DNA of 32,765 bases from Burkholderiaceae bacterium (GTDB lineage Bacteria > Pseudomonadota > Gammaproteobacteria > Burkholderiales > Burkholderiaceae_C), in NCBI GenBank assembly GCA_013360485.1, contig JABWBN010000020.1, positions 1 through 32,765 on the forward strand, in the 5' to 3' direction. Below, in pieces: positions 9,699 through 20,010 of the stretch. The notes under the pieces are model-generated. The model was not told the DNA's origin. It searched no databases and saw nothing but the letters and a program-made list of their open reading frames with translations. The position numbers were made by a program, and so were the translations under genes. Numbering within the stretch: position 1 is the stretch's first letter; every line of letters starts with the position of its first letter.

Positions 9699-10814
9699 GT
9701 GAGCACCGCGGCACGCGCCTGGGTGCGCGAGGCGTTGCGCCGCATCGAGGCCGATGCGCAGCGCTCTGCCGATACGCACCTGATTCCGCTGCGCCTGCCG
9801 GGTTTCGCCGGCATCGACCTGTACCTGAAGGACGAGTCCAGCCATCCCAGCGGCAGCTTGAAGCACCGATTGGCGCGCTCGCTCTTCCTGCACGCGCTGT
9901 CCAGCGGTTGGCTGCGCGAGGGCAGCACGGTGGTGGAGTCGTCGTCCGGCAGCACGGCGGTGAGCGAGGCCTATTTCGCCCGTCTCGTCGGCCTGCCGTT
10001 CGTGGCCGTGATGCCGCGCACGACCTCGCCTCAGAAGATCGCCGCCATCGAGTTCCAGGGCGGGCGCTGCCACCTCGTCGATGACCCGCGCGCCATCTAT
10101 GCCGAGAGCGCACGCCTGGCCGGCGAACTGGGTGGCCACTACATGGACCAGTTCACGATGGCCGAGCGAGCCACCGACTGGCGGGCCAACAACAACATTG
10201 CCGAGAGCGTGTATGCGCAGATGCGGCTCGAACCGCACCCGTGCCCGGCGTGGATCGTCGCCGCCGCGGGCACCGGGGGCACGCTGGCGACGATCGGCCG
10301 CTATGTGCGCTATGCGCGGCATGCCACCCGTGTCTGCGGCGTCGACCCCGAACGATCGGTGTTCTTCGATGCCTACGTACAGCGAGACCGGGGCCTGACC
10401 TGCGAGGCCGGTTCACGCATCGAAGGCATCGGCCGACCGCGCGTAGAGGCCTCCTTCCTGCCCGATGCCATCGACGCGATGGTCAAGGTACCCGACGTGT
10501 GGAGCCTGGCGGCCATGCATGCGCTGGCCGATCGATTGGGGCGTCCGGTGGGCGGCTCGACGGGGACCAACCTCATTGCGGTGCTGGCCTGCGCATCGGC
10601 AATGGCGTCGGCGGGCCAGCGCGGCGCCATCGTCACCCTGTTGTGCGACGGTGGCGAGCGCTATCGCCAGACCTGCTACGACCGCGACTGGCTGGTCACC
10701 CAAGGCCTGGCCTGCGACGCCGAACGCGCCGCCATCGATGCGGCGATCGACAGCGGGCGCATACCCGACATGCTGGCCGGTGCGTGGCGATTGGCTGGCG
10801 ACTTGAAGGGCTGA
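9699..10814 (+). CDS. PLP-dependent cysteine synthase/desulfhydrase family protein (Cds1-like)
   Basis: KDESSHPSGSLKHRLARSL, ESSSGSTAVSEAYFARLVGLPFVAVMP, AAGTGGTLATIGRY. Confidence 0.8.
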   Translation: MSTAARAWVREALRRIEADAQRSADTHLIPLRLPGFAGIDLYLKDESSHPSGSLKHRLARSLFLHALSSGWLREGSTVVESSSGSTAVSEAYFARLVGLPFVAVMPRTTSPQKIAAIEFQGGRCHLVDDPRAIYAESARLAGELGGHYMDQFTMAERATDWRANNNIAESVYAQMRLEPHPCPAWIVAAAGTGGTLATIGRYVRYARHATRVCGVDPERSVFFDAYVQRDRGLTCEAGSRIEGIGRPRVEASFLPDAIDAMVKVPDVWSLAAMHALADRLGRPVGGSTGTNLIAVLACASAMASAGQRGAIVTLLCDGGERYRQTCYDRDWLVTQGLACDAERAAIDAAIDSGRIPDMLAGAWRLAGDLKG

Positions 10815-10875
10815 GGCGCCGCGGCCGGCCGGCCGTTGGCCCGCGTCGGCCTCTTGCTCGCCACGGGCATGGCCC

Positions 10876-13329
10876 TCACTCACGCCGCGGCGCTGCGTGT
10901 GAGTGCGATCTTGCGGCCGACTCGTGCGTGAGGCCGGGGTTGACCGGGGGTTCGCGTCGCCAGTCCAGCGCCAGCTGCCGCCCGATTTCGCTCAGCAATT
11001 GATCGCGCTCCAGCGGCTTGGGCAGGAATGCGCAGGCGTCATGCCCCGCGCCCACGGGAAGCCGGGACTCGCCGATCGCGGCCGACATGGCAATGATAGG
11101 TACCGAGCGCAGGGCCTGCACTTGGTGGATCCGGGCCATGAGCTCGTCGCCGCGCATGCCGGGCATCAGCATGTCGGTGATCACCAAGTCGGGCGGCTGC
11201 GCCCGCGCACGCTCCAGTGCCTGCGCACCGTGCTCGGCCTCGACGATTTCGAACCCCAGTGGCGCCAGCCACTCGTGCAGGATCACGCGATTGGCGGGCA
11301 GGTCGTCGACGACGAGTATCCGCCGCCGTGGACCGGCATAGCCCGTGATGCGCTCGGGCGTCGGCTGGCGCGGCCGCGCGCCCGACACGGGCAGGCTCAG
11401 CTCGAACCAGAACTGGGTGCCGCCGCCAGGGGCGCTGCGCACCTGGATGTCGCCGCCCATCAGCCGAACGAGTTCGCGGCTGATCGCCAGGCCCAGGCCG
11501 GTCCCGACCGTGCGTCGACGTGCATCGCCACTTTGAACGAATGGAAGGAAGAGCGTGTCGAGCTGTTCCTTGGTCATTCCGATGCCGCTGTCGCGCACTT
11601 CGAAGCGTATGGTGTCGATGGGCACGGACACGGCGGATTGCCGTGAAACGATCAGCACGATCTCGCCATGGTCGGTGAATTTGACGGCGTTGCTCAACAG
11701 GTTGAGCAACACCTGGCGCAAGCGCTTTTCGTCGGCCTGCACCCGCACCGGCAGGTCGGCCCCAAGCTCGACCCGGAACTGCAGGCCGGCCTCCTCGGCC
11801 TTGACGCGGATGATGTCGCAGGTCAGGCGCAGGCAGTCGCGCAGCACCACATCGGTGATGCACAGCTCCAGCTTGCCGGCATCACGCTTGGCCAGGTCGA
11901 GCAGGTCATTGATGAGTGCAAGAAGGTGCTCGCCACAGCGGCGTATCGTGGCGGCGCCGAACCGCTGGTGTTCGGTGAGTGACGCATCGAGTTCCAGCAA
12001 CTGCGCATAGCCCAGCACGCCGTTCAGCGGTGTGCGCAATTCGTGGCTCATCGCGGCAAGGAAGGCTGACTGCGTCGCCCGCGCGGCCTCGGCCGCATCG
12101 CGCGCGGCCACCAGGTGCCGCTGGGCTTCCCGGCGCACGGTCGCGTCGCGGATCACCAGCACGATGAGATCGCCCGCGTTGGCCACCGGGCTGAGTGTCA
12201 CCTCCACAGGGATCGTGCTTCCGCTCATGTCGCGTGCCAGCGCATCCTGAGTCACTCCCGGTAGCGTCGAGGCCTGCCAGTTCAGCCCCACCAGAAGGTC
12301 ATCGCCGCGGCGACCATGCGCCTGCGCGGGCTTCATGCCGAACATCTGCTCGGCGGCGCGATTCATCTCCTGGACGCGACCGCCGTGCAGCACCACGATG
12401 CAGTCGGCGATGTTGTCGATGATGGCGGCCAGACGCTGTTGTTCGATCTCGAGTCGAGCCCGTGTCAGTGCAAGCTGTGCGCGATCGTTCAGGAAGTGAT
12501 CGACCGCGCGGGCCATCTCGTCGATCTCGTCGTCGGCCCGGGCCGGCGTCAGGTGCTCGGTCGTGCCACTTGCGTCGGCCTGGCGCAAGGACTGACTGAC
12601 CTGCTGAAGTCGGTTCAGCACCTGGCGGCCCAGGAGCAGGCGTCCGATCAGCCAGGTGCCCAGCAGCGTTGCGGCAAGCCAGCCCACCACCCACCCTGTG
12701 CTCGTGCGCGATGCATCGACCACGTGCTGGACCGCTGCCTGGTACGCCTTCGTGGCGTGTTCCGAGCGCGTGCGGGCCGCATTGGCCATCGCCGTCGCAT
12801 GGGCCTGCATTTCCTCGCGGTAGGTTGCCATGGCCTCGGCCCGGGCCTGCGGTGTGTCACCACCGGCAGATGCATCCTCGCGCAGGTGACTGATCACGTG
12901 GGCCGAGTTGCGAAAGAGCTGGCTGGCCATGTGCAGGTCCAGCACCGAGGCATCGTCGCTGGCTGCCAGGTTGGCGGTCAGTCGGTCCAGTCGGTCCAGC
13001 TCCGCGACGATGTGCTCGAACTGCCGCCGGGCGGCCTGGGAGGTCGGGGCTGTCACCATGCGATCGGACAGCAACTGGATCTGCTGGGCCCGCTGCTGCA
13101 ACTCCTGCGCCGATTCGACCAGTTCGAGGCGTTCCCGGGACGTCTGCCGCGCCTGTTCAGCCGTGGTGCGCAGCGCATAGACGGCCGTCAACCCGCCGGC
13201 GAGAACCAGGGTGCCGATCGCGCCCAGCGCGGCCGCGAACTGGCCCCGCAGCGAGCGCGGCAGCCACCGGGTGAGCCGCCTGCTGCTCGGCGCAATGGCT
13301 GCCATGTGGGCTGCGGGAGGTTGCGTCAT
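10876..13329 (-). CDS. Hybrid sensor histidine kinase/response regulator (TM, HAMP-like, PAS, HisKA, HATPase, REC)
   Basis: H-box AAMSHELRTPLNGVLGYAQLL; N-box LLNLLSNAVKFT; GTGLGLAIS; C-terminal receiver ILVVDDLPANR...LVITDMLMPGMRGDEL...PKPL. Confidence 0.9.
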   Translation of the reverse strand: MTQPPAAHMAAIAPSSRRLTRWLPRSLRGQFAAALGAIGTLVLAGGLTAVYALRTTAEQARQTSRERLELVESAQELQQRAQQIQLLSDRMVTAPTSQAARRQFEHIVAELDRLDRLTANLAASDDASVLDLHMASQLFRNSAHVISHLREDASAGGDTPQARAEAMATYREEMQAHATAMANAARTRSEHATKAYQAAVQHVVDASRTSTGWVVGWLAATLLGTWLIGRLLLGRQVLNRLQQVSQSLRQADASGTTEHLTPARADDEIDEMARAVDHFLNDRAQLALTRARLEIEQQRLAAIIDNIADCIVVLHGGRVQEMNRAAEQMFGMKPAQAHGRRGDDLLVGLNWQASTLPGVTQDALARDMSGSTIPVEVTLSPVANAGDLIVLVIRDATVRREAQRHLVAARDAAEAARATQSAFLAAMSHELRTPLNGVLGYAQLLELDASLTEHQRFGAATIRRCGEHLLALINDLLDLAKRDAGKLELCITDVVLRDCLRLTCDIIRVKAEEAGLQFRVELGADLPVRVQADEKRLRQVLLNLLSNAVKFTDHGEIVLIVSRQSAVSVPIDTIRFEVRDSGIGMTKEQLDTLFLPFVQSGDARRRTVGTGLGLAISRELVRLMGGDIQVRSAPGGGTQFWFELSLPVSGARPRQPTPERITGYAGPRRRILVVDDLPANRVILHEWLAPLGFEIVEAEHGAQALERARAQPPDLVITDMLMPGMRGDELMARIHQVQALRSVPIIAMSAAIGESRLPVGAGHDACAFLPKPLERDQLLSEIGRQLALDWRREPPVNPGLTHESAARSHSHAAPRRE

Positions 13330-13333
13330 CGTC

Positions 13334-14482
13334 TCACCGGGGTTTCCAGATCCGGCGATAAGCACCCCGGTAGCCGCTGGACGGGTCATACACATGTCGG
13401 GCGCCGCCGTCGGTGGCGACGTTGCCAGCGGTGACCAGGCGCACCGGGGCCGTGTAGCCACTGACGGGCTGGCCATGCATGAGCCGATTGAGTTCGTCGA
13501 CGATCTGCCAGCCCTGCAGGTTCAGCGGCTCGGCCACGGTGCCGGTTTGATATGAGCCCGCCCTTATGCGCATGAATGCCGGGGCGCTGCCGTCGCCTGC
13601 CGATACGAGGGAGAGGGCCGCGTTCGGCACCCCCAGCGCAACCAGGGATGGCACGGCGTAGTCGAAGTAGATGTCGTTGATGGCCAGTGCGTGGGTCCAG
13701 CGACGGCCGTGCCGCGACACCAGTTCGCGCACCGCCACCGGAATGCGTGTCGCACTCCCGGAGATCGGGATGTCGAGCACCTCGAGTACGGCGCATCCGC
13801 CGCAGCGGCGGATCACATCGGCCATGGCGTCGGATTTCGTGGTAGCAATGCGGAACCGAGAGTCCGTGAAGATGACGACGCCGGCCCGTCCGCTCGATTG
13901 CACGACGGCAGCGTAGGCCGCAGTGCGCGCCACTGCGAGCGGATCGGTCGTCACGTTCACGGCCACCGGTGTCCCCTCGATGGGACCGGGGTAGGCGCCG
14001 GCATGCCAACCCACCGTCGGCGGCAAGGGCTGGCCGCGCCCGCGCAGCGCCGGCGCCAACTCCAGTGCGTCCGAGCCGCAAATCACCAGGCCGTCGGGAG
14101 CGTTGGCGAGCGCCTCGTCGAGTGCGCGCTTGCGCCCGGCCGCCGTACCGCCGGCATCGTGCACGCGCACGGTCCAGCCCAGTTCCCTGGCCGCTTCGCG
14201 CACGCCCTGGGACACGCTGAGCACGCCTCCGTTGCGCAGATCTTCAGCCAGTACGGCGATGTTCTTGCCCGGGGTGGCCCTCGGGCCGGCGTTGGGGCCG
14301 GTCCAGTTGCCGGTGGACTTGGCGGCCTGCTCCACAGCCGCGCGCGCTTCGCCCAGTGCCGTTGGGTCGACTGTTGCGGCAACCCCTGTTGCCAGTTGGC
14401 TCGCCAGCACGCATGCCAGCAGCACGTACGCCGCCTCCGGCGGGTGCGACACGCTGCGTGACTGAACACGAACCGTTGTCAT
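13334..14482 (-). CDS. Periplasmic sugar-binding-like substrate-binding protein
   Basis: Signal-peptide-like N-terminus; KNIAVLAEDLRNGGVLSVSQGVREAARELGW...DGLVICGSD...VAVNVTTDPLAVARTAAYAA. Stop lies 4 bp before the kinase start. Confidence 0.75.
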   Translation of the reverse strand: MTTVRVQSRSVSHPPEAAYVLLACVLASQLATGVAATVDPTALGEARAAVEQAAKSTGNWTGPNAGPRATPGKNIAVLAEDLRNGGVLSVSQGVREAARELGWTVRVHDAGGTAAGRKRALDEALANAPDGLVICGSDALELAPALRGRGQPLPPTVGWHAGAYPGPIEGTPVAVNVTTDPLAVARTAAYAAVVQSSGRAGVVIFTDSRFRIATTKSDAMADVIRRCGGCAVLEVLDIPISGSATRIPVAVRELVSRHGRRWTHALAINDIYFDYAVPSLVALGVPNAALSLVSAGDGSAPAFMRIRAGSYQTGTVAEPLNLQGWQIVDELNRLMHGQPVSGYTAPVRLVTAGNVATDGGARHVYDPSSGYRGAYRRIWKPR

Positions 14483-14595
14483 CCGTGCCTCCCGGTCGGC
14501 GGCCGCAGCCGAGCGAACTGGTTGAAAGGCGATCGAACCCCCGGCCAGGATAGGCCTGCGAGCCCTGGCGAGCAAGCAAACGAAGTGGATTCCGA

Positions 14596-14654
14596 GGGTA
14601 CAGGCGTGACCGATTCGGGCCTCAAGGGGCCCGCTGAGGCACCCGGCTGTACCC
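14596..14654. repeat. Nested inverted repeats 3' of the luxR-type gene
   Basis: GGGTACAG (14596-14603)/CTGTACCC (14647-14654) enclosing GCCTCA (14619-14624)/TGAGGC (14635-14640). Confidence 0.6.
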
Positions 14655-14656
14655 GC

Positions 14657-15259
14657 TCAACCCGCCAGCAGCTTGTTCACCAGTTCGGGTGTGGTCGACG
14701 CGCCGACCTTGCGCATCAACCGCGCGCGATACACGTCCACCGTGCGCGGGCTCACGCCCAGGCGCTTGCCGATGAGTTTGCTGGTCAGGCCCTCGATCAG
14801 CAGTGCCGCGATCTCGCGTTCGCGCGGGGTGAACTCGACGCGCAGCTTGCGGCGTGCCGAAAGATCCTCGAAGGCCCAGATGCCCGCGGCGTGGGGCTCG
14901 GTGGGGTCGAGCGAGCGGCCGGTCACGTGGCACCAGAAGAGCTCGCTGCCGCCGGGCCCATCCAGCCGCTTCATCACCCGCTCATCCGAGTAGCGGCCAT
15001 GGGCGTCAAGGCGGGCGAGGATGCGCTCGCCGGTGCGCTCGAATTCGTCCGACGTGGGGTAGAGCACCGCGAACGACTGGCCGATGAGCTGCTCCCGCTC
15101 AGCGCGGAAGATGTGCAGCAACTCGTTGTTGCAGTCGATGATCTGCCGCCGGCGCGAGAGCACCAAGCCCACCGGCGCCAACTCGAATGCGGTGCGGTAG
15201 TCCAGCGCGATGGCGGCAAAGTGGGCGGCCTGACCGGCGGGCGGGTGAACGGTGGGCAT
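14657..15259 (-). CDS. PAS domain LuxR-family transcriptional regulator
   Basis: PAS region ...APVGLVLSRRRQIIDCNNELLHIFRAEREQLIGQSF...; HTH FTPREREIAALLIEGLTSKLIGKRLGVSPRTVDVYRARLMRKVGA. Confidence 0.85.
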   Translation of the reverse strand: MPTVHPPAGQAAHFAAIALDYRTAFELAPVGLVLSRRRQIIDCNNELLHIFRAEREQLIGQSFAVLYPTSDEFERTGERILARLDAHGRYSDERVMKRLDGPGGSELFWCHVTGRSLDPTEPHAAGIWAFEDLSARRKLRVEFTPREREIAALLIEGLTSKLIGKRLGVSPRTVDVYRARLMRKVGASTTPELVNKLLAG

Positions 15260-15345
15260 GGGCGGCGGTTGTGGCCCGGGACGTGGCCAGCGATGTGGCC
15301 GGCGGCAACCCACCGGTGCGCTGTTTAGGCGATTCTACGTAACCC

Positions 15346-15365
15346 CTACTTAATGGCATAAGTAG
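15346..15365. promoter_or_regulatory. Candidate operator in luxR/scoA intergenic region
   Basis: Perfect inverted repeat CTACTTA-ATGGCA-TAAGTAG. Confidence 0.65.
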
Positions 15366-15410
15366 TACGCTCAGCGCCGTCTGCTTCCCTCCCTCGAAAG
15401 AGACTTCCGC

Positions 15411-16118
15411 ATGAACAAGATCTACCCCAGCGCCGCCGCAGCGCTGCAAGGCATCGTCCACGACGGGCAGTTGCTCGCCGTGGGCGGCTTCGGGCTGTGC
15501 GGCATTCCCGAGGCCCTGATCGACGCGCTGCAGGCCAGCGGCGTGAAGAACCTCACCGTCATCTCGAACAATGCCGGCGTCGACGGTTTCGGCCTGGGCA
15601 AGCTGCTCGAGACGCGACAGATCCGCAAGATGATTTCCAGTTACGTCGGCGAGAACAAGGAGTTCGAGCGTCAGTACCTGGCCGGCGAACTCGAGCTCGA
15701 GTTCACGCCGCAGGGCACGCTGGCCGAGAAGCTGCGCGCCGGGGGCGCCGGCATACCGGCGTTCTATACCCGCACCGGCGTGGGCACGCTGGTGGCCGAG
15801 GGCAAGGAGACGCGCGAGTTCGATGGCAAGGTGTACGTGATGGAACGTGCGCTCATGCCGGAGGTGTCGCTGGTCAAGGCCTGGAAGGCCGACAAGAGCG
15901 GCAACCTGGTATTCCGGCGCACCGCGCGCAACTTCAACCCGGCCGTGGCGATGGCCGGCCGCACCACGGTGGTGGAGGTCGAGGAGATCGTCGAGACCGG
16001 CACCTTCGACCCCGATGCCGTGCACCTGCCCGGCATCTACGTGAGCCGGCTCGTGCTCAACGCCCATCCCGAGAAGCGCATCGAAAAGCGCACCATCCGC
16101 GAGAAGACTGGAGCCTGA
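15411..16118 (+). CDS. scoA: 3-oxoacid CoA-transferase subunit A
   Basis: [17 protein letters not shown]...[15 protein letters not shown]...; adjacent to subunit B. Confidence 0.9.
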   Translation: MNKIYPSAAAALQGIVHDGQLLAVGGFGLCGIPEALIDALQASGVKNLTVISNNAGVDGFGLGKLLETRQIRKMISSYVGENKEFERQYLAGELELEFTPQGTLAEKLRAGGAGIPAFYTRTGVGTLVAEGKETREFDGKVYVMERALMPEVSLVKAWKADKSGNLVFRRTARNFNPAVAMAGRTTVVEVEEIVETGTFDPDAVHLPGIYVSRLVLNAHPEKRIEKRTIREKTGA

Positions 16119-16120
16119 CC

Positions 16121-16759
16121 ATGCCCTGGACCCATGACGAAATGGCCGCACTGGCGGCCAAGGAACTGCAAGACGGCTTCTACGTGAACCTGGGCATCGG
16201 CCTGCCCACGCTGGTGGCCAACTTCGTGCCGCCGGACATCGAGGTCTGGCTGCAGAGCGAGAACGGCATGCTGGGCATCGGCCCGTTCCCGACCGACGAC
16301 GAGGTCGATGCGGACCTCATCAATGCCGGCAAGCAGACGGTCACGACGCTGCCGGGTTCGTCGATCTTCGGCTCGCACGACAGCTTCGCGATGATCCGCG
16401 GCGGCAAGATCAACCTGTCCATCCTCGGGGCGATGCAGGTCACCGACAAGGGCGACATCGCCAACTGGATGATCCCGGGCAAGATGGTCAAGGGCATGGG
16501 CGGGGCGATGGACCTCGTCGGCGGCGTCAAGAGTGTCGTGGTGCTCATGGAGCATGTGGCGCGCAAGAAGGACGGCAGCTTCGACCTCAAGATCCTGCCG
16601 AGTTGCACGCTGCCGCTGACCGGTGTGGGGGTCGTCGACCGCATCATCACCGATCTGGCGGTGATGGACATCACCCCGCACGGGTTGAAGGTTGTTGAAG
16701 TGGCTCCGGGCGTGACACGCGAGGAGTTGCAGGCCAAGACCGGAGTGCCGCTTCAATAA
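16121..16759 (+). CDS. scoB: 3-oxoacid CoA-transferase subunit B
   Basis: [17 protein letters not shown]...[12 protein letters not shown]. Confidence 0.9.
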   Translation: MPWTHDEMAALAAKELQDGFYVNLGIGLPTLVANFVPPDIEVWLQSENGMLGIGPFPTDDEVDADLINAGKQTVTTLPGSSIFGSHDSFAMIRGGKINLSILGAMQVTDKGDIANWMIPGKMVKGMGGAMDLVGGVKSVVVLMEHVARKKDGSFDLKILPSCTLPLTGVGVVDRIITDLAVMDITPHGLKVVEVAPGVTREELQAKTGVPLQ

Positions 16760-18033
16760 CGCGGTTTTCGGGCGGCTGTGCGCTGCAGGGCTGTCCACAG
16801 CGGCACCAGGCGCGCGTCGCCCATCACCGTCCGGTCGGTCTCCGGCCACAGGCAGTCGCGTCCGATCATGCCGGTGCGGTAGCGCAGCTCGCCGAGCGCC
16901 AGGTCGACGTCGAAGCACTCGCCGGGCTCGACCAGGGTGGCGGGCACCGACCACAGACCCATCGCGTTCCAGGCCACGCGCAAGCGCTTGAGCCGGTGGA
17001 TGGCGCGCTCGGCCACGCGGCGCGGCGCATCCTGCAGCGACTGCGCCACCGCCTCTGCAGTGAGCAGCAGCTGCTCGAGCTCGCCATCCAGCGGTGCCAG
17101 TTCGGCGACCGGATCGGGGCAGGCCAGCGGCGTGTCACACCGTGGCGGCGGCTGGGTGGCGGCCCAGCGGGTGATCGGCCCGGCCCAGAAGCCGGACCAC
17201 TCGCCGGGCATGAACTTCAGCGCGAAGGCAGCGCGTGCGCCCACCGCGGGCCGGCCATCGGCGATGCCCAGTACCAGCTCCACGACGCCCAGCAATTGCC
17301 CCATCGGCGAAAGCGCCGAACCCAGCGTCTGCCCGGGATAGCCAGTGCCATCCATGCGTTCATGGTGCTCGAGCACGGCGCGCGCCAGTTCATCGGGGTA
17401 GTCGGTGAGTTCGCGCAGCAGCATGGCGCCCACCTGTGGATGTGCCGCCAACTGGCGGTATTCCGTCAGGTCGAGCTGGCGCCTGGCGTCGAGATAGTCG
17501 GGATTGACGTAGACCTCGCCCAGGTCGTGAACCAGGCCGGCCAGCATCGCACGAGGTGCGAAGCCCGTTGGTGCCTGGACCTGTTGCGCAAGGGCGCCCG
17601 CCAGTGCCGCCGCGCGCACCGCGTGGCGGTAAGTGGCGGGGCGCACCTGCCGCGCCACCGTCAGCAGCAGCCGGACAACAGCGTGCAGGTGCAACTGGCG
17701 GGCATCGACGAGCAGACGCTTGGCATAGGGTTCGAGCAAGCCACGCAGGGGCTCGTTGGGTTCGGCCACCAAGGCTTCGAGATCGGCTGCGACCGCGGGC
17801 GCATCCACGCCGTCCTGGACGTCGAGCGAGGTCTCGAGCGGGGCGCGCAACTTGCGTTCGATGAGGCGCTGGTGCAGGTCCGGCGTGATGCGCAGATCGC
17901 GCGCCCAGAGCTGAGCCCCGGCCTCGTCGACGATGTCGCGCGACGTCACGATGCTGCGTTGCTCGCAGGCGCTGGTGATGGACGACAGCGCAAACGGGTT
18001 GGCGTGCAGGAACGACTCGGCGCTGGCGGACAT
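16753..18033 (-). CDS. HD-GYP domain phosphohydrolase (probable c-di-GMP phosphodiesterase)
   Basis: [18 protein letters not shown] and [12 protein letters not shown]. Confidence 0.8.
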   Translation of the reverse strand: MSASAESFLHANPFALSSITSACEQRSIVTSRDIVDEAGAQLWARDLRITPDLHQRLIERKLRAPLETSLDVQDGVDAPAVAADLEALVAEPNEPLRGLLEPYAKRLLVDARQLHLHAVVRLLLTVARQVRPATYRHAVRAAALAGALAQQVQAPTGFAPRAMLAGLVHDLGEVYVNPDYLDARRQLDLTEYRQLAAHPQVGAMLLRELTDYPDELARAVLEHHERMDGTGYPGQTLGSALSPMGQLLGVVELVLGIADGRPAVGARAAFALKFMPGEWSGFWAGPITRWAATQPPPRCDTPLACPDPVAELAPLDGELEQLLLTAEAVAQSLQDAPRRVAERAIHRLKRLRVAWNAMGLWSVPATLVEPGECFDVDLALGELRYRTGMIGRDCLWPETDRTVMGDARLVPLWTALQRTAARKPRY

Positions 18034-18135
18034 GGGCCTCCCGGGTCGTCTTGCCGCGATCCCTGTGGCTTCGTCCGCCTCCGGCGGGTCTTGAGTGCGC
18101 GCAGCGGGCCGATTGCTACAGCCGGGTGATGGATG

Positions 18136-19179
18136 TCACGCCGGGGCAGCCAGCGCCCGAGCGCAGCGCTCGATGAGCGCGGGCCCCTCGTAGATGAAGC
18201 CTGTGTAGACCTGCACCAGGTCGGCGCCCGCGCGGCGCTTGTCGAGCGCATCCTGGGCGCTCATCACCCCGCCGACACCGATGATCGGATACGCCGGCCC
18301 GAGCTCGCTGCGCAGCGCGGCGATCACGCGGTTGGACGCATCGGCCACAGGTGCCCCCGAAAGCCCGCCGGCTTCTTCGGCATGGGGCAGACCACGCACC
18401 GCATCGCGGGCCAGCGTGGTGTTGGTGGCGATGACGCCGTCGATGCCCTGGGCCTGCAGGGTGCGGGCGATCACGCGCACCTGGTCGTCGTCGAGATCGG
18501 GTGCGATCTTCAGGAACAGCGGCACCCGCCGGCCATGCTCGACCTGCAGACCGCCACGGCGACGCTGCAGCCGCTCGAGCAGCGCCGCCAGTTCGCTGTC
18601 GGCCTGCAGTGCCCGCAGGTTCTTCGTGTTCGGGCTGGAGATGTTGACGGTGATGTAGTCGGCATGCGGGTACACGCCTTCCAGACCGAGCAGGTAGTCG
18701 TCGGCGGCCTGCTCGATGGGCGTGCTCGCGTTCTTGCCGATGTTCAGACCCAGGATTCCGCCCGCCGCACGAAAGCGCGTCGAGCGCCGCACGTTGGCCA
18801 CGAACGCGGCCAGGCCTTCGTTGTTGAAACCGAAGCGGTTGATCAGGGCATGGGCCTGGGGCAGGCGAAACAACCGGGGCCGCGGGTTGCCCGGCTGCGG
18901 CCGTGGGGTGACCGTGCCGACCTCGATGAATCCGAACCCCATGGCACCCAGGCCGTCGATGCAGCGGCCGTTCTTGTCCAGGCCGGCGGCCAGGCCCACC
19001 CGGTTCGGGAAGTGCAGGCCGGCAACGGTGACCGGGTCGGCCACGCGTGGCTGCCACCACAGGCATTGCGCCGGCGTACGTTGCAGCCGATCGAGGGCCT
19101 CGAGCGTGAGGTCGTGGGCGCGCTCCGGGTCGAGGCCGAACAGGAACGACCGGGCCAGGGGGTAGGGAATCAACGACAT
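18136..19179 (-). CDS. pyrD: Dihydroorotate dehydrogenase (quinone)
   Basis: [49 protein letters not shown]...[43 protein letters not shown]. Confidence 0.95.
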   Translation of the reverse strand: MSLIPYPLARSFLFGLDPERAHDLTLEALDRLQRTPAQCLWWQPRVADPVTVAGLHFPNRVGLAAGLDKNGRCIDGLGAMGFGFIEVGTVTPRPQPGNPRPRLFRLPQAHALINRFGFNNEGLAAFVANVRRSTRFRAAGGILGLNIGKNASTPIEQAADDYLLGLEGVYPHADYITVNISSPNTKNLRALQADSELAALLERLQRRRGGLQVEHGRRVPLFLKIAPDLDDDQVRVIARTLQAQGIDGVIATNTTLARDAVRGLPHAEEAGGLSGAPVADASNRVIAALRSELGPAYPIIGVGGVMSAQDALDKRRAGADLVQVYTGFIYEGPALIERCARALAAPA

Positions 19180-19344
19180 CGGCGGTACCGGCGGACAGCG
19201 GCGCGAATTGTCGCAGAGCGGGTGGCCGCGTCGGCTGCCCGGAGCCTGCGCCCAGTCACCGGGCCGGGCCGACGGGATAATGCGAGGACGGCGCCGCGTC
19301 CCCGCGGCGACTCCGTCAACACCGATTGCCGAGGACTTCCCCCC

Positions 19345-20010
19345 ATGACCCAGGACGAACTCAAGGCCCTCGTGGGCCGTGCCGCGCTCGAGCATGTGGT
19401 GCCCGGCACCGTGGTGGGCGTGGGCACCGGCTCCACGGTCAACCACTTCATCGACATGCTGGCCGCGATCAAGGACCGCATCCTCGGCGCCGTTTCGAGC
19501 TCGGTGCGCAGCACCGAGAGGCTGCAGGCACATGGCATTGCAGTGCTGGACGCTGCGGCAGTCGAGCGCATCCCTGTGTACATCGATGGCGCCGATGAGA
19601 TCGATGGCCGCGGCTGCATGATCAAGGGCGGTGGTGCCGCGCTGACGCGCGAAAAGATCGTCGCCGACCTGGCCGAGCGCTTTGTGTGCATTGCCGACGA
19701 GTCCAAGCTGGTCGACGTTCTCGGGACCTATCCGTTGCCGGTGGAAGTGATCCCGATGGCGGCGGCGCAGGTGGCGCGGCGCTTTGCCGCAACCTACGGT
19801 GGCCGCGCCGCGGTTCGCGCCGGCGTGGTGACGGACAACGGCAACCACGTCCTCGACGTCCAGGGCCTGCGCATTGGCGATCCGCTGGCCATGGAGACCG
19901 AAGTCAACCAATGGCCAGGCGTGGTCACGGTGGGCATCTTCGCGCGCCACCGCGCCCGCGTGTGCCTGCTGGGCACGGCGCAGGGCGTCAGGACGATGCG
20001 TTTCGATTGA
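19345..20010 (+). CDS. rpiA: Ribose-5-phosphate isomerase A
   Basis: [15 protein letters not shown]...YIDGADEID...[16 protein letters not shown]. Confidence 0.95.
   Translation: MTQDELKALVGRAALEHVVPGTVVGVGTGSTVNHFIDMLAAIKDRILGAVSSSVRSTERLQAHGIAVLDAAAVERIPVYIDGADEIDGRGCMIKGGGAALTREKIVADLAERFVCIADESKLVDVLGTYPLPVEVIPMAAAQVARRFAATYGGRAAVRAGVVTDNGNHVLDVQGLRIGDPLAMETEVNQWPGVVTVGIFARHRARVCLLGTAQGVRTMRFD

Noticed and set aside
18133-19344. 5' portion of the 625-aa + ORF ending in rpiA
   Set aside because: Antisense to pyrD; genuine rpiA start is ATG 19345.
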